64,000 bases of DNA from Saccharothrix deserti. Its GTDB lineage: Bacteria; Actinomycetota; Actinomycetes; Mycobacteriales; Pseudonocardiaceae. Position numbers and translations under genes: made by a program. Below are positions 16,301-25,329 of this stretch, piece after piece. The stretch spans positions 124,001 through 188,000 of the forward strand of contig NZ_VKAB01000012.1 in assembly GCF_009769385.1 (NCBI RefSeq). Reading direction: 5' to 3'. The notes under the pieces were generated by a model. That model was not told the DNA's origin. It worked only from the letters and a program-made list of their open reading frames with translations, and did not search any database. Positions within the stretch are counted from its first letter, which is position 1. Each line of letters opens with the position of its first letter.

Positions 16301-19228
16301 GTGCTGTCCGTGTTGGTGCTGCACGCCCTGGGCGTGACTGGTGGGCGGGTGGCGTTGTGGGCTGAGGATTCGCGCTTGCCTGCTCGGGTCGCTGGGCGGT
16401 TGCCGCGGGTGGCGGTTGGGCATCCGTTCGCGGTTTCCGGGGACGAGTTGGCTTCGCTGCTCGGGGGCGGTGAGGTTGGGGCGTTGTCGGTTCGGCTGCC
16501 GTCGTATGCGAGTGGGCCGGTTGAGTCGCCTGAGTTGGTTCGGGAGTCCGTGGGAGCTCGGCGGGGGGCTGTTCGGTGGCGGGAGTGGCTGGTTCCCGTT
16601 GTGTGGACTGATGGGGCGCTGGCCGGTGCACCGGCTGACAGTCGGTTTGGGGCTTCTGGGAAGTTCTTGGCCGATGTCCTCGAGTTCGGGCGGGAACTGG
16701 TTCGGCGGGGGCGGGTTCTGCCGTCGATCGACGGTGACGGGTGTGCCCGGTGGCGGACTGCGCTGTCCGGGCTGGATTCCGTGCGCTTCGCGGCTCTTCG
16801 GGCGAGCATGCCGCCGTCGTTCCGGGGTGGTGATGGGCCGGGTGATCTGGTTCAGGAGGTGTTGGACCGCGCGGTCGACCGTGATGTGAGGGGGCGGCTC
16901 GCGGGCACGGTCGTTGGCGGCGATGGGGTTGTCGGCCGGTGGTTGGCCGCGCTGGTGGGTGAGCCCCTGGTGGCCGGGGAAGCTGGGGCGCTGCGGTCGA
17001 AGTTGGCGGCGTGGCGGGCCGGCGGGTTGCAGGAGAGTCCTGTCCGGACCTGTTTCCGGCTCAGCTCGCCGGATCACGGTGGCCCGTCGAAGGACGGGTG
17101 GCGGGTCGAGTTCCTGCTCCAGGCCGTCGACGAGCCCAGTGTGGTGGTGACCGCGGAACAGTTGTGGCACAAGCACGACGCGGTGCTCCGGAGGTGGGTC
17201 GGTCGGCCCGAGGACGTGCTGCTCGGGGATCTGGGGCGGGCCGGTCGGCTCTACCCGGCGTTGGATCGGGCGCTCTCGGCCAAACGGCCCGTGGAGTTGG
17301 AAGTCGACGTCGAGGGCGCCTACGACTTCCTCAAGCACGCGGCGTTGTTGGCGGAGGCCGGGTTCGGCGTGATGCTGCCCTCGTGGTGGCGTCAGCCCCA
17401 CCGGCTCGGGTTGCGGCTCACGGCCACCAGCAGCGGCACGGCGGGCGAGGTGGCGAAGGAGAGCGAACTCGGGCTGAAGGTGCTGGTGGACTACCGGTGG
17501 GAACTGGCGATCGGTGACGAACGCCTGACCGAGTCCGAGTTGCTGTCGCTGGCCGAGGCGAAGGTGCCGTTGGTCCGGGTGCGCGGCCAATGGGTGCACG
17601 TCGACCCGAAACGACTCGCCGCCGGCCTCGCGTTCCTCAAGCGCGGTGGCGGGCAGATGACGGCCGCGCAGGTCCTGCTGCACTCCGGCCTGCACCCCGA
17701 CGACGCCGAACTGCCGCTGCCGCTCAACGGGGTCGGCGCCACCGGCTGGCTGGGCGACCTGCTGTCCGGCGAGGTGGAGCACCACCTGGAAGCGGTCGAG
17801 CAGCCGCCGGGGTTGGTCGCGAAGCTGCGGCCCTACCAGGAGCGCGGTCTGGCCTGGCTGGCGTTCCTCGATCGGCTGGGGCTCGGTGCCTGTCTGGCGG
17901 ACGACATGGGGCTTGGCAAGACTGTCCAGCTGTTGGCGCTGGAGGCCCACAACCGCCGGCACGGCAAGCGGCTGCCGACCCTGCTGGTGTGCCCGATGTC
18001 GGTGGTCGGCAACTGGCAGCGGGAGGCCGCGCGGTTCACGCCGGGCTTGGAGGTACGCGTCTACCACGGCGCGGACCGGGCGCTCGACGTCAATTGCGAC
18101 ATGGTGATCACCACCTACGCGGTCGTCGCGCGGGATGCCGGGAAGCTCGCCGACGTCTCGTGGGACCGGGTCGTGCTGGACGAGGCGCAGAACATCAAGA
18201 ACAGCTCGACCCGGCAGTCGAAAGTGGTGCGGGCGTTGCCGGCGCGCCACCGGGTCGCGTTGACCGGCACACCGGTGGAGAACCGGCTGGCCGAGCTGTG
18301 GTCGATCATGGACTTCGCCAACCCCGGCGTGCTGGGCACGATCAACACGTTCCGCGCCCGCTTCGGCGTGCCGATCGAACGGCACCACGACGAGGACGCC
18401 GCCGTGCGCCTGCGCCGGATCACCGGCCCGTTCGTGCTGCGCCGGCTCAAGACCGACCCACAGGTCATCACCGACCTGCCGGACAAGATCGAGGTCAAGC
18501 AGCTGTGCACGTTGACCGCCGAGCAGGCCACGCTCTACCAGGCGGTGGTGGACGACATGCTCGCGCGGATCGCCGAGGCGCAGGGCGTCAAGCGCAAGGG
18601 CCTGGTGCTGGCCACGATGTCGCGCCTCAAGCAGGTCTGCAACCACCCGGCGCAGCTGCTCGGTGACGGCTCACGGATCGCCGGCCGGTCGGGCAAGCTC
18701 ACCCGACTGGAGGAAATCCTCGAGGAAGCGCTCGCGGACGGTGACAAGGCGTTGTGCTTCACCCAGTTCACCGCCTTCGGCTCCCTGGTCGTGCCGCACC
18801 TGGCCGCCCGGTTCGACACCGAGGTGCTGTACCTGCACGGCGGCACGCCCAAGCGGGCGCGGGACGAGATGGTGCGGCGGTTCCAGGGCAAGGACGGCCC
18901 GTCGATCTTCGTGTTGTCGCTGAAGGCGGGCGGCACCGGGCTGAACCTGACCGCCGCGAACCACGTCATCCACCTGGACCGCTGGTGGAACCCGGCGGTG
19001 GAGGACCAGGCGACCGACCGGGCGTTCCGCATCGGGCAGCGCAACCACGTGCAGGTGCGCAAGTTCGTCTGCGTCGGCACGTTGGAGGAGCGGATCGACC
19101 GGATGATCGAGGAGAAGCGCGGGTTGGCGCAGCTGGTGGTCGGCGCGGGCGAGGACTGGCTGACCGAGTTGTCGACCGGCGAGCTGCGCGAGCTGTTCGC
19201 CCTGTCCGGGGAGGCCGTCGGTGGCTGA
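16301..19228 (+). CDS. SNF2 family DEAD/DEAH-box helicase
   Basis: A 975-residue Swi2/Snf2 ATPase. The N-terminal ~480 residues are the SNF2-associated domain (VLHALGVTGGRVALWAED start). Motif I DDMGLGKT, II DEAQ, III TGTPVENRL, then the C-terminal helicase half with HGGTPKRARDEM, SLKAGGTGLNL and the Q-x-x-R box DQATDRAFRIGQ are all intact. Such enzymes translocate on duplex DNA and remodel bound proteins. The start is placed at GTG 16301, beyond the repeat region; GTGs at 16310 and 16316 are alternatives. The first ~700 bp use more GGG, GTT and GGT codons than the rest. It overlaps the SWIM gene by 8 nt. Confidence 0.93.
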   Translation: MLSVLVLHALGVTGGRVALWAEDSRLPARVAGRLPRVAVGHPFAVSGDELASLLGGGEVGALSVRLPSYASGPVESPELVRESVGARRGAVRWREWLVPVVWTDGALAGAPADSRFGASGKFLADVLEFGRELVRRGRVLPSIDGDGCARWRTALSGLDSVRFAALRASMPPSFRGGDGPGDLVQEVLDRAVDRDVRGRLAGTVVGGDGVVGRWLAALVGEPLVAGEAGALRSKLAAWRAGGLQESPVRTCFRLSSPDHGGPSKDGWRVEFLLQAVDEPSVVVTAEQLWHKHDAVLRRWVGRPEDVLLGDLGRAGRLYPALDRALSAKRPVELEVDVEGAYDFLKHAALLAEAGFGVMLPSWWRQPHRLGLRLTATSSGTAGEVAKESELGLKVLVDYRWELAIGDERLTESELLSLAEAKVPLVRVRGQWVHVDPKRLAAGLAFLKRGGGQMTAAQVLLHSGLHPDDAELPLPLNGVGATGWLGDLLSGEVEHHLEAVEQPPGLVAKLRPYQERGLAWLAFLDRLGLGACLADDMGLGKTVQLLALEAHNRRHGKRLPTLLVCPMSVVGNWQREAARFTPGLEVRVYHGADRALDVNCDMVITTYAVVARDAGKLADVSWDRVVLDEAQNIKNSSTRQSKVVRALPARHRVALTGTPVENRLAELWSIMDFANPGVLGTINTFRARFGVPIERHHDEDAAVRLRRITGPFVLRRLKTDPQVITDLPDKIEVKQLCTLTAEQATLYQAVVDDMLARIAEAQGVKRKGLVLATMSRLKQVCNHPAQLLGDGSRIAGRSGKLTRLEEILEEALADGDKALCFTQFTAFGSLVVPHLAARFDTEVLYLHGGTPKRARDEMVRRFQGKDGPSIFVLSLKAGGTGLNLTAANHVIHLDRWWNPAVEDQATDRAFRIGQRNHVQVRKFVCVGTLEERIDRMIEEKRGLAQLVVGAGEDWLTELSTGELRELFALSGEAVGG

Positions 19229-20036
19229 CTGGCACGGGTCGCGCCCGCCGTCACGCCCGATCCGGGTCGAGGGCGGTCTGACGTTGCGCAGCAAGCGGGG
19301 TGACATCGCGCAGACGTGGTGGTCGCGCCGGTTCCTGGAGGTGCTGGAGTCGTTCGGCATGGAAGCTCGTCTGAGCCGGGGCCGCGCCTACGCGCGCACC
19401 GGTCAGGTGATGAGCCTGTCGCTGTCGACCAGCCTGGTCGTGGCGCTGGTGACGGGGACGCGCCCGGAGCCGTACCGGGCGCGGATCGGGGTGCGGAAGT
19501 TCAGCGACGACGACTGGCGGCGCATCGAGCACGCACTGGCGGACCGGGCGATCTTCGCGGCCAAGCTGCTGGCCGGCGAGATGCCGCCGGAGATCGAGGA
19601 CGTGTTCGCCGACCTCGGCCTCACCCTGTTCCCGAGCACGATGCGCGAGCTGTCCATGGACTGCACGTGCCCGGACTGGGAGGTGCCGTGCAAGCACCTC
19701 GCCGCCACCTGCTACCTGCTCGCCGAGTCGTTCGACACCGACCCGTTCGAGATCCTGGCCTGGCGGGGACGGTCCCGCGAGGACCTGCTGGACCGGCTCC
19801 GCGACCTGCGCGCGCCCGTCCCCGCCGAGGAGCCGCGCCCGGAAGCGACCGCGCCACCGGAGGACTCGTTCGAGTCGTTCTGGGCACGCCCGAAGGTCGC
19901 CGAGGTCGTGCCGGACGTCCCCGAGCCGGTGAGCAGGCGCCCGGACGCACTGCTCGACCAGCTCGAACCGCTCGTCGTGGACGGGCGTTCGGTGACCGAC
20001 GAACTGCGGCCGCTGTACCAGGCGATCGCGAAGTAG
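19221..20036 (+). CDS. SWIM zinc finger protein
   Basis: A 271-residue protein with the SWIM motif C-T-C-P-D-W-(x)3-C-K-H at about residues 150-160, a zinc-binding fold associated with DNA or protein contacts. The N-terminal part (TWWSRRFLEVLESFGM) and mid beta-strands match the actinobacterial SWIM partner of SNF2 helicases. It starts at a GTG 8 nt inside the helicase gene, so the two are co-translated and probably form a complex. The C-terminal ~80 residues are proline-rich. Its stop lies 3 nt from the convergent sulfur-carrier gene. Confidence 0.9.
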   Translation: MADWHGSRPPSRPIRVEGGLTLRSKRGDIAQTWWSRRFLEVLESFGMEARLSRGRAYARTGQVMSLSLSTSLVVALVTGTRPEPYRARIGVRKFSDDDWRRIEHALADRAIFAAKLLAGEMPPEIEDVFADLGLTLFPSTMRELSMDCTCPDWEVPCKHLAATCYLLAESFDTDPFEILAWRGRSREDLLDRLRDLRAPVPAEEPRPEATAPPEDSFESFWARPKVAEVVPDVPEPVSRRPDALLDQLEPLVVDGRSVTDELRPLYQAIAK

Positions 20037-20039
20037 TCG

Positions 20040-20324
20040 TCAGCCGCCTGCGACCGACGGCAGGATCTGGACCTCCGTGTTCGGGGTGAGTTCGGTGTCG
20101 GAACCGGACAGCCGCCGGCACTCCTCGCCGTCCACGTAGAAGTTCACGTAACGGCGCAGGCCGGACTGCTCGTCGCGCAGCCTCCGGTCCAGCAGCGGGA
20201 ACCGCGCGGCCAGGTGGTCGAGCAGGGCGCCCAGGGTGGCGGACTCCGGTAGGTCGACCTCCAGCTTGGCCTGGTTGCCGGTGGTCTGGCGGAGCGGGCC
20301 GGGGATCAGCACGAGCACTCGCAA
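20040..20324 (-). CDS. MoaD/ThiS (CysO-like) sulfur carrier protein
   Basis: A 94-residue ubiquitin-fold sulfur carrier ending in the diglycine tail needed for thiocarboxylation (LPSVAGG). Its C-terminus resembles CysO-type carriers more than molybdopterin MoaD, and the partial carrier at the right edge of the window ends LPAVAGG. A TTG start is favoured because GGAGGT lies 5 nt upstream; GTG 20318 is the alternative. It overlaps the preceding beta-propeller gene's stop region, so it is translated from the same mRNA. Confidence 0.85.
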   Translation of the reverse strand: MRVLVLIPGPLRQTTGNQAKLEVDLPESATLGALLDHLAARFPLLDRRLRDEQSGLRRYVNFYVDGEECRRLSGSDTELTPNTEVQILPSVAGG

Positions 20325-20325
20325 C

Positions 20326-21390
20326 TCACACCTCCGCTGCCCGAACGCACACCACATCGGGCAGGTGCTCGGCGATCCGCTGCCAGCTGTCGCCCTCGTC
20401 CGCGCTGCCGTACACCTCACCCGACCGTGATCCGAAGTAGACGCCCGCCGGGCTCGCCGCGTCGGTGCACATCGCGTCACGCATCACAGCCGTCCAGAAG
20501 CCGTCCGGCAGGCCGTTGCGCAGCGCCTCCCACGACGACCCGCCGTCCGGCGACCGGTACACCGCGCACTTGCCCTCGGGCGGGAAGCGGTCGCTGTCGG
20601 CGGCCAGCGGGAAGTTGTAGATCACCTCGGGCTTGTGCGGGTGGTTGACCATGGCGAAGCCGAAATCGGAGGGCAGGCCGTCGGCGATCGACGTCCACGT
20701 CTTCCCCGCGTCGTCGGACCGGTACACGCCGTGGTGGTTCTGCAGGAACAGCCGCTCGGGCACGGACGGGTGCCGGCTCACCTTGTGCACGCACTGGCCG
20801 AACTCCGGGTACGGGTCGGGCAGGAAGTACGCCTTGATACCGGTGTTGCTCGCCTCCCACGACGCCCCGCCGTCGAACGTCCGGTACACACCGCCGGTGG
20901 ACATGGCCACGATCAGCTTCTGCGGGTCGGCCGGGTCGGGCAGCACGGTGTGGATCGCCTGCCCGCCGAACCCCTCGCCCCACTGCTCGCGGTGCGGGTG
21001 CTTCCACAGCCCGTCCACAAGGGAGTACGTCCGGCCGCCGTCCTCGGAGCGGAACAGCGCCGACGGCTGCGTGCCCGCGTACACGACCTCCGGGTCCGGT
21101 GTCAGCGCCAACTGCCACACCCGCTCCAGCGAGGCGCCCTCCGGGAACGCGATCGGCGCGTGGTCCGGCTCCTGCCAGGTCGCGCCGAGGTCGTCGCTCG
21201 TCACGACGGTCGGGCCGAAGTGGGAACTGCTCGCGCCCACCAACAGCCTCGGCCGCTCCCGGCGGTTGTCTATCGCTATCGAGTAGACCTCGGACATGGC
21301 GTGGTGCGGTCCGCTCAGGCTCCACGACCGCCGGTCCTCGCTGGTCGCGAGCCACAGGCCCTTGCGGGTGCCGATCGCGAGCAGGTGCAT
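20326..21390 (-). CDS. BNR/sialidase-like beta-propeller protein
   Basis: A 354-residue cytoplasmic beta-propeller of the exo-alpha-sialidase/BNR-repeat superfamily. It has at least five S-x-D-x-G-x-T/S-W Asp-box motifs (SDDLGATW, SEDGGRTY, TFDGGASW, SDDAGKTW, SPDGGSSW, SADEGDSW). There is no signal peptide. A similar gene next to a CysO/MoaD-like carrier is a recurring actinobacterial pair, but the enzymatic role is unknown. It starts with MHLLAIGTRKGLWLATS. Confidence 0.85.
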   Translation of the reverse strand: MHLLAIGTRKGLWLATSEDRRSWSLSGPHHAMSEVYSIAIDNRRERPRLLVGASSSHFGPTVVTSDDLGATWQEPDHAPIAFPEGASLERVWQLALTPDPEVVYAGTQPSALFRSEDGGRTYSLVDGLWKHPHREQWGEGFGGQAIHTVLPDPADPQKLIVAMSTGGVYRTFDGGASWEASNTGIKAYFLPDPYPEFGQCVHKVSRHPSVPERLFLQNHHGVYRSDDAGKTWTSIADGLPSDFGFAMVNHPHKPEVIYNFPLAADSDRFPPEGKCAVYRSPDGGSSWEALRNGLPDGFWTAVMRDAMCTDAASPAGVYFGSRSGEVYGSADEGDSWQRIAEHLPDVVCVRAAEV

Positions 21391-21534
21391 GGCGTCCCTC
21401 CCTGGTTTCGTGACACGTACCGATTTGTGACGTGCAGCACGCTACGCCCGGCCTCCGACAATTTCCGTCCACAGCCGAGGGACCGGATAAGTTACTGACT
21501 GGTAGCGTGCGGCGGCGAGGAAGGGAGAACCCCG

Positions 21535-23241
21535 GTGCTGTTCGACCCGAACACCTACGACGCCGCTCACCTGGACGCCGAGAGCCGCCGCCTGCTGCGC
21601 GCGACGATCGACTGGTTCGAGGAGCGCGGCAAGCGCCGCCTGATCGCGGACGACCAGGCCAAGGTCTGGTACGACGAGTTCCTGGACTTCGTCCGGCGCG
21701 AGAAGCTGTTCGCGACCTTCTGCACGCCGGCGTCCGAGGCCGACGGCAACCCGGACAAGCGCTGGGACGCCGCCCGCAACGCCGCGTTGAGCGAGGTCTT
21801 CGGCTTCTACGGCCTCCAGTACTGGTACGCCTGGCAGGTCACCGTGCTCGGCCTCGGTCCGATCTGGATGAGCGACAACGCCGTGGCCCGCAAGAAGGCC
21901 GCCGAACTCCTGGACGACGGCGCGGTCTTCGCGTTCGGACTGTCCGAGAAGGAGCACGGCGCGGACGTCTACTCCACGGACATGGTCCTCACGCCCACCG
22001 GCAGCGGCTTCACCGCGACCGGCGGCAAGTACTACATCGGCAACGGCAACGTCGCGGGCATGGTCTCGGTCTTCGGCCGCCGCGCGGACGTCGAGGGCCC
22101 GGACGGGTACGTCTTCTTCGCCGTCGACTCCCGGCACGAGAAGTTCACGCTGGTCAAGAACATCGTGGACTCGCAGATGTTCGTCAGCGAGTTCCGCCTG
22201 GACGACTACCCGGTCACCGCGGACGACGTCCTGCACACCGGCCCGGACGCGTTCAGCGCCGCCCTCAACACGGTCAACGTCGGCAAGTTCAACCTGTGCA
22301 CGGCCTCGATCGGCATCAACGAGCACGCGTTCTACGAGGCCATCACGCACGCCCACAACCGCATCCTGTACGGCAAGCGGGTCACCGACTTCCCGCACGT
22401 CCGGCAGAGCTTCGTGGACGCCTACGCCCGCCTCACCGCCATGAAGCTGTTCGCCGACCGCGCGGTCGACTACTTCCGCAGCGCGTCCCCCGACGACCGC
22501 CGCTACCTGCTGTTCAACCCCATCACCAAGATGAAGGTCACCAGCGAGGGTGAACGGGTCGTCGACCTGCTGTGGGACGTGATCGCGGCCAAGGGCTTCG
22601 AGAAGGACACCTACTTCTCCATGGCCGCCCGCGACATCCGCGCCCTGCCCAAGCTGGAGGGCACGGTCCACGTCAACCTGGCCCTCGTGCTCAAGTTCAT
22701 GCCGAACTACCTGTTCAACCCGGCCGAGTACGCCGAGGTCCCGACCAGGCACGACCCGGCGGACGACCAGTTCTTCTGGCACCAGGGCCCGGCACGCGGC
22801 CTCGGCAAGATCCGGTTCCACGACTGGGAGACCGCCTACCGCGACCACGCGCACGTGCCCAACGTGGCCCGCTTCCACGAGCAGGCACGGGCGCTGCGCA
22901 CCCTGCTGACCACCGCCACGCCGGACGACGAGCAGCAGGAGGACCTCGACTTCCTGCTCAACCTCGGCCACCTGTTCACGCTGGTCGTCTACGGCCAGCT
23001 GGCGCTGGAGCAGGCGAAGATCACCGACTTGGACGCCGACGTGCTCGACCAGGTCTTCGACGTCCTGGTGCGCGACTTCTCGGCCTACGCCGTCGCACTG
23101 CACGGCAAGGCTTCGTCGACCGAGGCGCAGCAGCGGTGGGCGCTCGATCAGGTCCGCAAGCCCGTTGTCGATCAAGGCCGCTTCGAACGGGTGTGGAGCA
23201 AGGTGGCTGAGCTGTCCGGCGCATACGAAATGCGTCCATAA
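21535..23241 (+). CDS. acyl-CoA dehydrogenase family protein
   Basis: A 568-residue flavoprotein of the acyl-CoA dehydrogenase superfamily. The middle domain has FAFGLSEKEHGADVYSTDM and the flavin-loop segment TATGGKYYIGNGNVAGM; the C-terminal helical bundle follows with FVDAYARLTAMKLFADRAVDYF and VDLLWDVIAAKGF. It is longer than classical ACADs (~380), matching the acyl-CoA oxidase-like class, so the electron acceptor could be oxygen or ETF. GTG 21535 has GGAAGGGAGAA upstream. It is monocistronic, followed by a strong hairpin. Confidence 0.88.
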   Translation: MLFDPNTYDAAHLDAESRRLLRATIDWFEERGKRRLIADDQAKVWYDEFLDFVRREKLFATFCTPASEADGNPDKRWDAARNAALSEVFGFYGLQYWYAWQVTVLGLGPIWMSDNAVARKKAAELLDDGAVFAFGLSEKEHGADVYSTDMVLTPTGSGFTATGGKYYIGNGNVAGMVSVFGRRADVEGPDGYVFFAVDSRHEKFTLVKNIVDSQMFVSEFRLDDYPVTADDVLHTGPDAFSAALNTVNVGKFNLCTASIGINEHAFYEAITHAHNRILYGKRVTDFPHVRQSFVDAYARLTAMKLFADRAVDYFRSASPDDRRYLLFNPITKMKVTSEGERVVDLLWDVIAAKGFEKDTYFSMAARDIRALPKLEGTVHVNLALVLKFMPNYLFNPAEYAEVPTRHDPADDQFFWHQGPARGLGKIRFHDWETAYRDHAHVPNVARFHEQARALRTLLTTATPDDEQQEDLDFLLNLGHLFTLVVYGQLALEQAKITDLDADVLDQVFDVLVRDFSAYAVALHGKASSTEAQQRWALDQVRKPVVDQGRFERVWSKVAELSGAYEMRP

Positions 23242-23249
23242 GCCGATCG

Positions 23250-23318
23250 CGCTAAGGCGGTGGCGGGTTCCCAGCGGGTTCCCGGCTGGTTCGCCACCGG
23301 TTCGCCACCGCCTTAGCG
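23250..23318. terminator. long-stem hairpin terminator with internal repeats
   Basis: A 16-bp perfect inverted repeat CGCTAAGGCGGTGGCG / CGCCACCGCCTTAGCG (arms 23250-23265 and 23303-23318). The 37-nt interior itself repeats GGGTTCC and GGTTCGCCACC. It lies 9 nt after the acyl-CoA dehydrogenase stop. Confidence 0.75.
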
Positions 23319-23533
23319 GCCAAACCGCACGGTAAGCGATTAAGTGCGTCCGGTAGGCGGTCACCGACACCGGCAATGGCACCAATCACACCACTCCGAC
23401 CGGACGGATGCGGCCACCGCGCGCGGGTGAACACCGACAAGATCGAGAAGCCGACCACCCGATGCGTCTTGACTGGTGGGTCACGCCCGTGTTTCGTCGT
23501 CAGCTACCGACGAACCGGGAGGGAATCGCGCGC

Positions 23534-23953
23534 ATGACCGCGTCCAAGGCACTGCGGGCCCTGCGGGAGGCGATCGTGCTGGAACACCTGGAGTCGGAGA
23601 ACGAACACGAGTTCGACGCCGCTGTCGGCACCTTCGACCACCCGCACTGCGAGATCATCGCGACCGGGCAGGTGTTCGACGGCCACGCCGAGGTCGCCGG
23701 GTACTACGCCCGGCTCCGCGAGGCGTTCCCCGACCAGCGCAGCAGGCTGGTGGAGCTGCACCACGCCGACGACGCGGTGATCGTGGAACTGGAGCTGCAG
23801 GGCACCCACCTGGGCAGTCTCCACGGCGAGGAGCCCACCGGGCGGGCGTTCCGGGTGCGGACGACGGCGTTCTTCGTATTCGACGACGCGCGGCTGGTCG
23901 GCAAGCGCGTCTACGGCGAACAGGTCGGTCCGGCACCCGCCTTGACCACCTGA
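23534..23953 (+). CDS. SnoaL/NTF2-like protein (ester cyclase type)
   Basis: A 139-residue protein with the NTF2-like cone fold. The helical start (LREAIVLEHLESENEHEFDAAVGTF) is followed by DHPHCEIIATGQVFDGHAEVAGYYARLREAFPD and beta strands ending in FFVFDDARLVGKRVYGE. SnoaL-like proteins are small-molecule isomerases, cyclases or binding proteins; the function here is open. The ATG at 23534 gives the usual family length. Confidence 0.85.
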   Translation: MTASKALRALREAIVLEHLESENEHEFDAAVGTFDHPHCEIIATGQVFDGHAEVAGYYARLREAFPDQRSRLVELHHADDAVIVELELQGTHLGSLHGEEPTGRAFRVRTTAFFVFDDARLVGKRVYGEQVGPAPALTT

Positions 23954-23965
23954 GGAGACGATTCA

Positions 23966-23998
23966 GGCCGCCAACCCCCGGTGGAGGGGTTGGCGGCC
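23966..23998. terminator. terminator between convergent genes
   Basis: A 13-bp perfect stem GGCCGCCAACCCC / GGGGTTGGCGGCC with a 7-nt loop, between the SnoaL-like gene and the cold-shock gene, followed by AAAAG. It serves the plus strand and possibly both. Confidence 0.75.
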
Positions 23999-24005
23999 CG
24001 AAAAG

Positions 24006-24031
24006 ATCCAGGTCCTGGTGGTGACCTGGAT
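24006..24031 (-). terminator. terminator of cold-shock gene
   Basis: A 9-bp perfect stem ATCCAGGTC / GACCTGGAT. Read on the minus strand it is followed by CTTTTC, the layout of a rho-independent terminator 5 nt after the cold-shock stop codon. Confidence 0.75.
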
Positions 24032-24035
24032 TAGG

Positions 24036-24242
24036 TCAGAGCGGTCGAACCGTCTGCGCCTGCGGGCCCTTCTGGCCCTGGCCGATCTCGAACTCCACCC
24101 GCTGGTTCTCTTCCAGGGTGCGGTAGCCGTTGCTCTGGATCTCCGAGTAGTGCACGAACACGTCGGCGCCACCGTTGTCCGGGGAGATGAAGCCGAAGCC
24201 CTTCTCCGCGTTGAACCACTTGACGGTGCCCTGAACTGCCAT
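24036..24242 (-). CDS. cold-shock protein (CspA family)
   Basis: A 68-residue OB-fold RNA chaperone with RNP1 KGFGFI at residues 14-19 and RNP2 VFVHY at 28-32. Length and the start [15 protein letters not shown] are typical of actinobacterial CspA. A good ribosome-binding site (AGAGGAGAAG) precedes the ATG. A long A/T-richer upstream region is consistent with the structured 5' leader these genes often have. Confidence 0.96.
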   Translation of the reverse strand: MAVQGTVKWFNAEKGFGFISPDNGGADVFVHYSEIQSNGYRTLEENQRVEFEIGQGQKGPQAQTVRPL

Positions 24243-24600
24243 CTTGCTACTTCTCCTCTAACAGGTGCCGGATCGCGCTTGCGACCACCGGGTCAGCTAG
24301 GGCCCCGGCCCCTCCTGGCGAGGAAAGTTCGGCGCCCGCAACTCCGTTCCGCGAGCGTGGTGGAACACGAACACAGAAAGGTACGACCGAAGACAGTCAA
24401 CCATGAGATCCCGCCGGCAGTCGAGCGGAAGAATGCGGCGAGTCGCACCGCTACGGTCCGCGAGACCCCGATCACAGGCGGTCTGCCGCGGCTGAACCGA
24501 TGCCGCTCGGCGTCACCGCCACCGAAGGCGTCGCCGAGGACTCACCCCAGGTCCAGGGCGTGGTCAACACGAGGCAACCCCGTGGGGTGAAGATGGGGTC
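24243..24600. promoter_or_regulatory. cold-shock gene 5' leader and promoter region
   Basis: About 360 bp with no gene. The part next to the cold-shock ATG should be its untranslated leader. The rest must hold that promoter and the promoter of the membrane-protein gene at 24601. No defined operator or riboswitch was recognised. Confidence 0.5.
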
Positions 24601-25323
24601 GTGCACTCGCTCGACCTCCCCCAGTCGCGGTTGTTGTTCTTCTTCCTGGGCCTCGTGGTCACCTTCGTGTTCATCCGGATCAGCGTCCGCCTGATCAGGG
24701 CCAAGGTGCGCTGGTGGCCGGGCAACATCACCCCTGGCGGGACGCACATCCACCACGTCGTGTTCGGCGCCGTCTTCATGCTGCTCGGCGGCGTGATCGG
24801 GTTGGCCGTGCCGGACGAGGAGCACGGGGTACGGGTTGCCGCAGCCGCGTTACTCGGCGTGGGCGCGGCACTCGTGCTCGACGAGTTCGCGTTGATCCTG
24901 CACCTGCGGGACGTGTACTGGACCAAGGACGGCCGACTGTCGGTCGACGCGGTGTTCCTCGCCATCGGGATGACCGGCCTGCTGCTGCTCGGCGCCCGGC
25001 CGTTGGGCTACGACGAGTTCTACGGCGAGGGCGTGGCCCTGCGCGTGCTGATCATCCTGGTCAACATGGGGTTCGCGATAGTGGCCCTCCTCAAGGGCAA
25101 GGTGTGGACGGGGCTGCTCGGGCTGCTGGTGCCGGTGCTGCCGGAGATCGGCGCGGTGCGGCTGGCCAGACCCGGCTCACCGTGGGCCCGCTGGCGGTAC
25201 ACCGAAGGCTCGCGCAAGCTGCGCCGCGCGTACCACCGGGAGGCCCGCATCCGCCAGCCGCTCATCCGGGTGAAGATCCGGGTGCAGGAGTTCATCTCCG
25301 GGCGGCACGACGAGGAGGGCTAG
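24601..25323 (+). CDS. integral membrane protein, unknown function
   Basis: A 240-residue protein with about five hydrophobic segments (residues ~9-27, 53-70, 77-100, 118-132, 146-180) and a basic cytoplasmic C-terminus (RRAYHREARIRQPLIRVKIRVQEF). The first loop has the histidine-rich NITPGGTHIHHVVFG, and DEFALILHLRDVYW follows the third segment, suggesting metal or heme contact; that is inference. No named family was recognised. The GTG start gives a normal N-terminal membrane anchor. Confidence 0.75.
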   Translation: MHSLDLPQSRLLFFFLGLVVTFVFIRISVRLIRAKVRWWPGNITPGGTHIHHVVFGAVFMLLGGVIGLAVPDEEHGVRVAAAALLGVGAALVLDEFALILHLRDVYWTKDGRLSVDAVFLAIGMTGLLLLGARPLGYDEFYGEGVALRVLIILVNMGFAIVALLKGKVWTGLLGLLVPVLPEIGAVRLARPGSPWARWRYTEGSRKLRRAYHREARIRQPLIRVKIRVQEFISGRHDEEG

Positions 25324-25329
25324 CGGACG

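Noticed and set aside
14016..20036. C5 methylase plus SNF2 helicase as a DISARM-type defence system
   Set aside because: The DUF1998 (DrmB) and PLD (DrmC) partners are absent, and the SNF2-SWIM pair looks like a common actinobacterial core pair.
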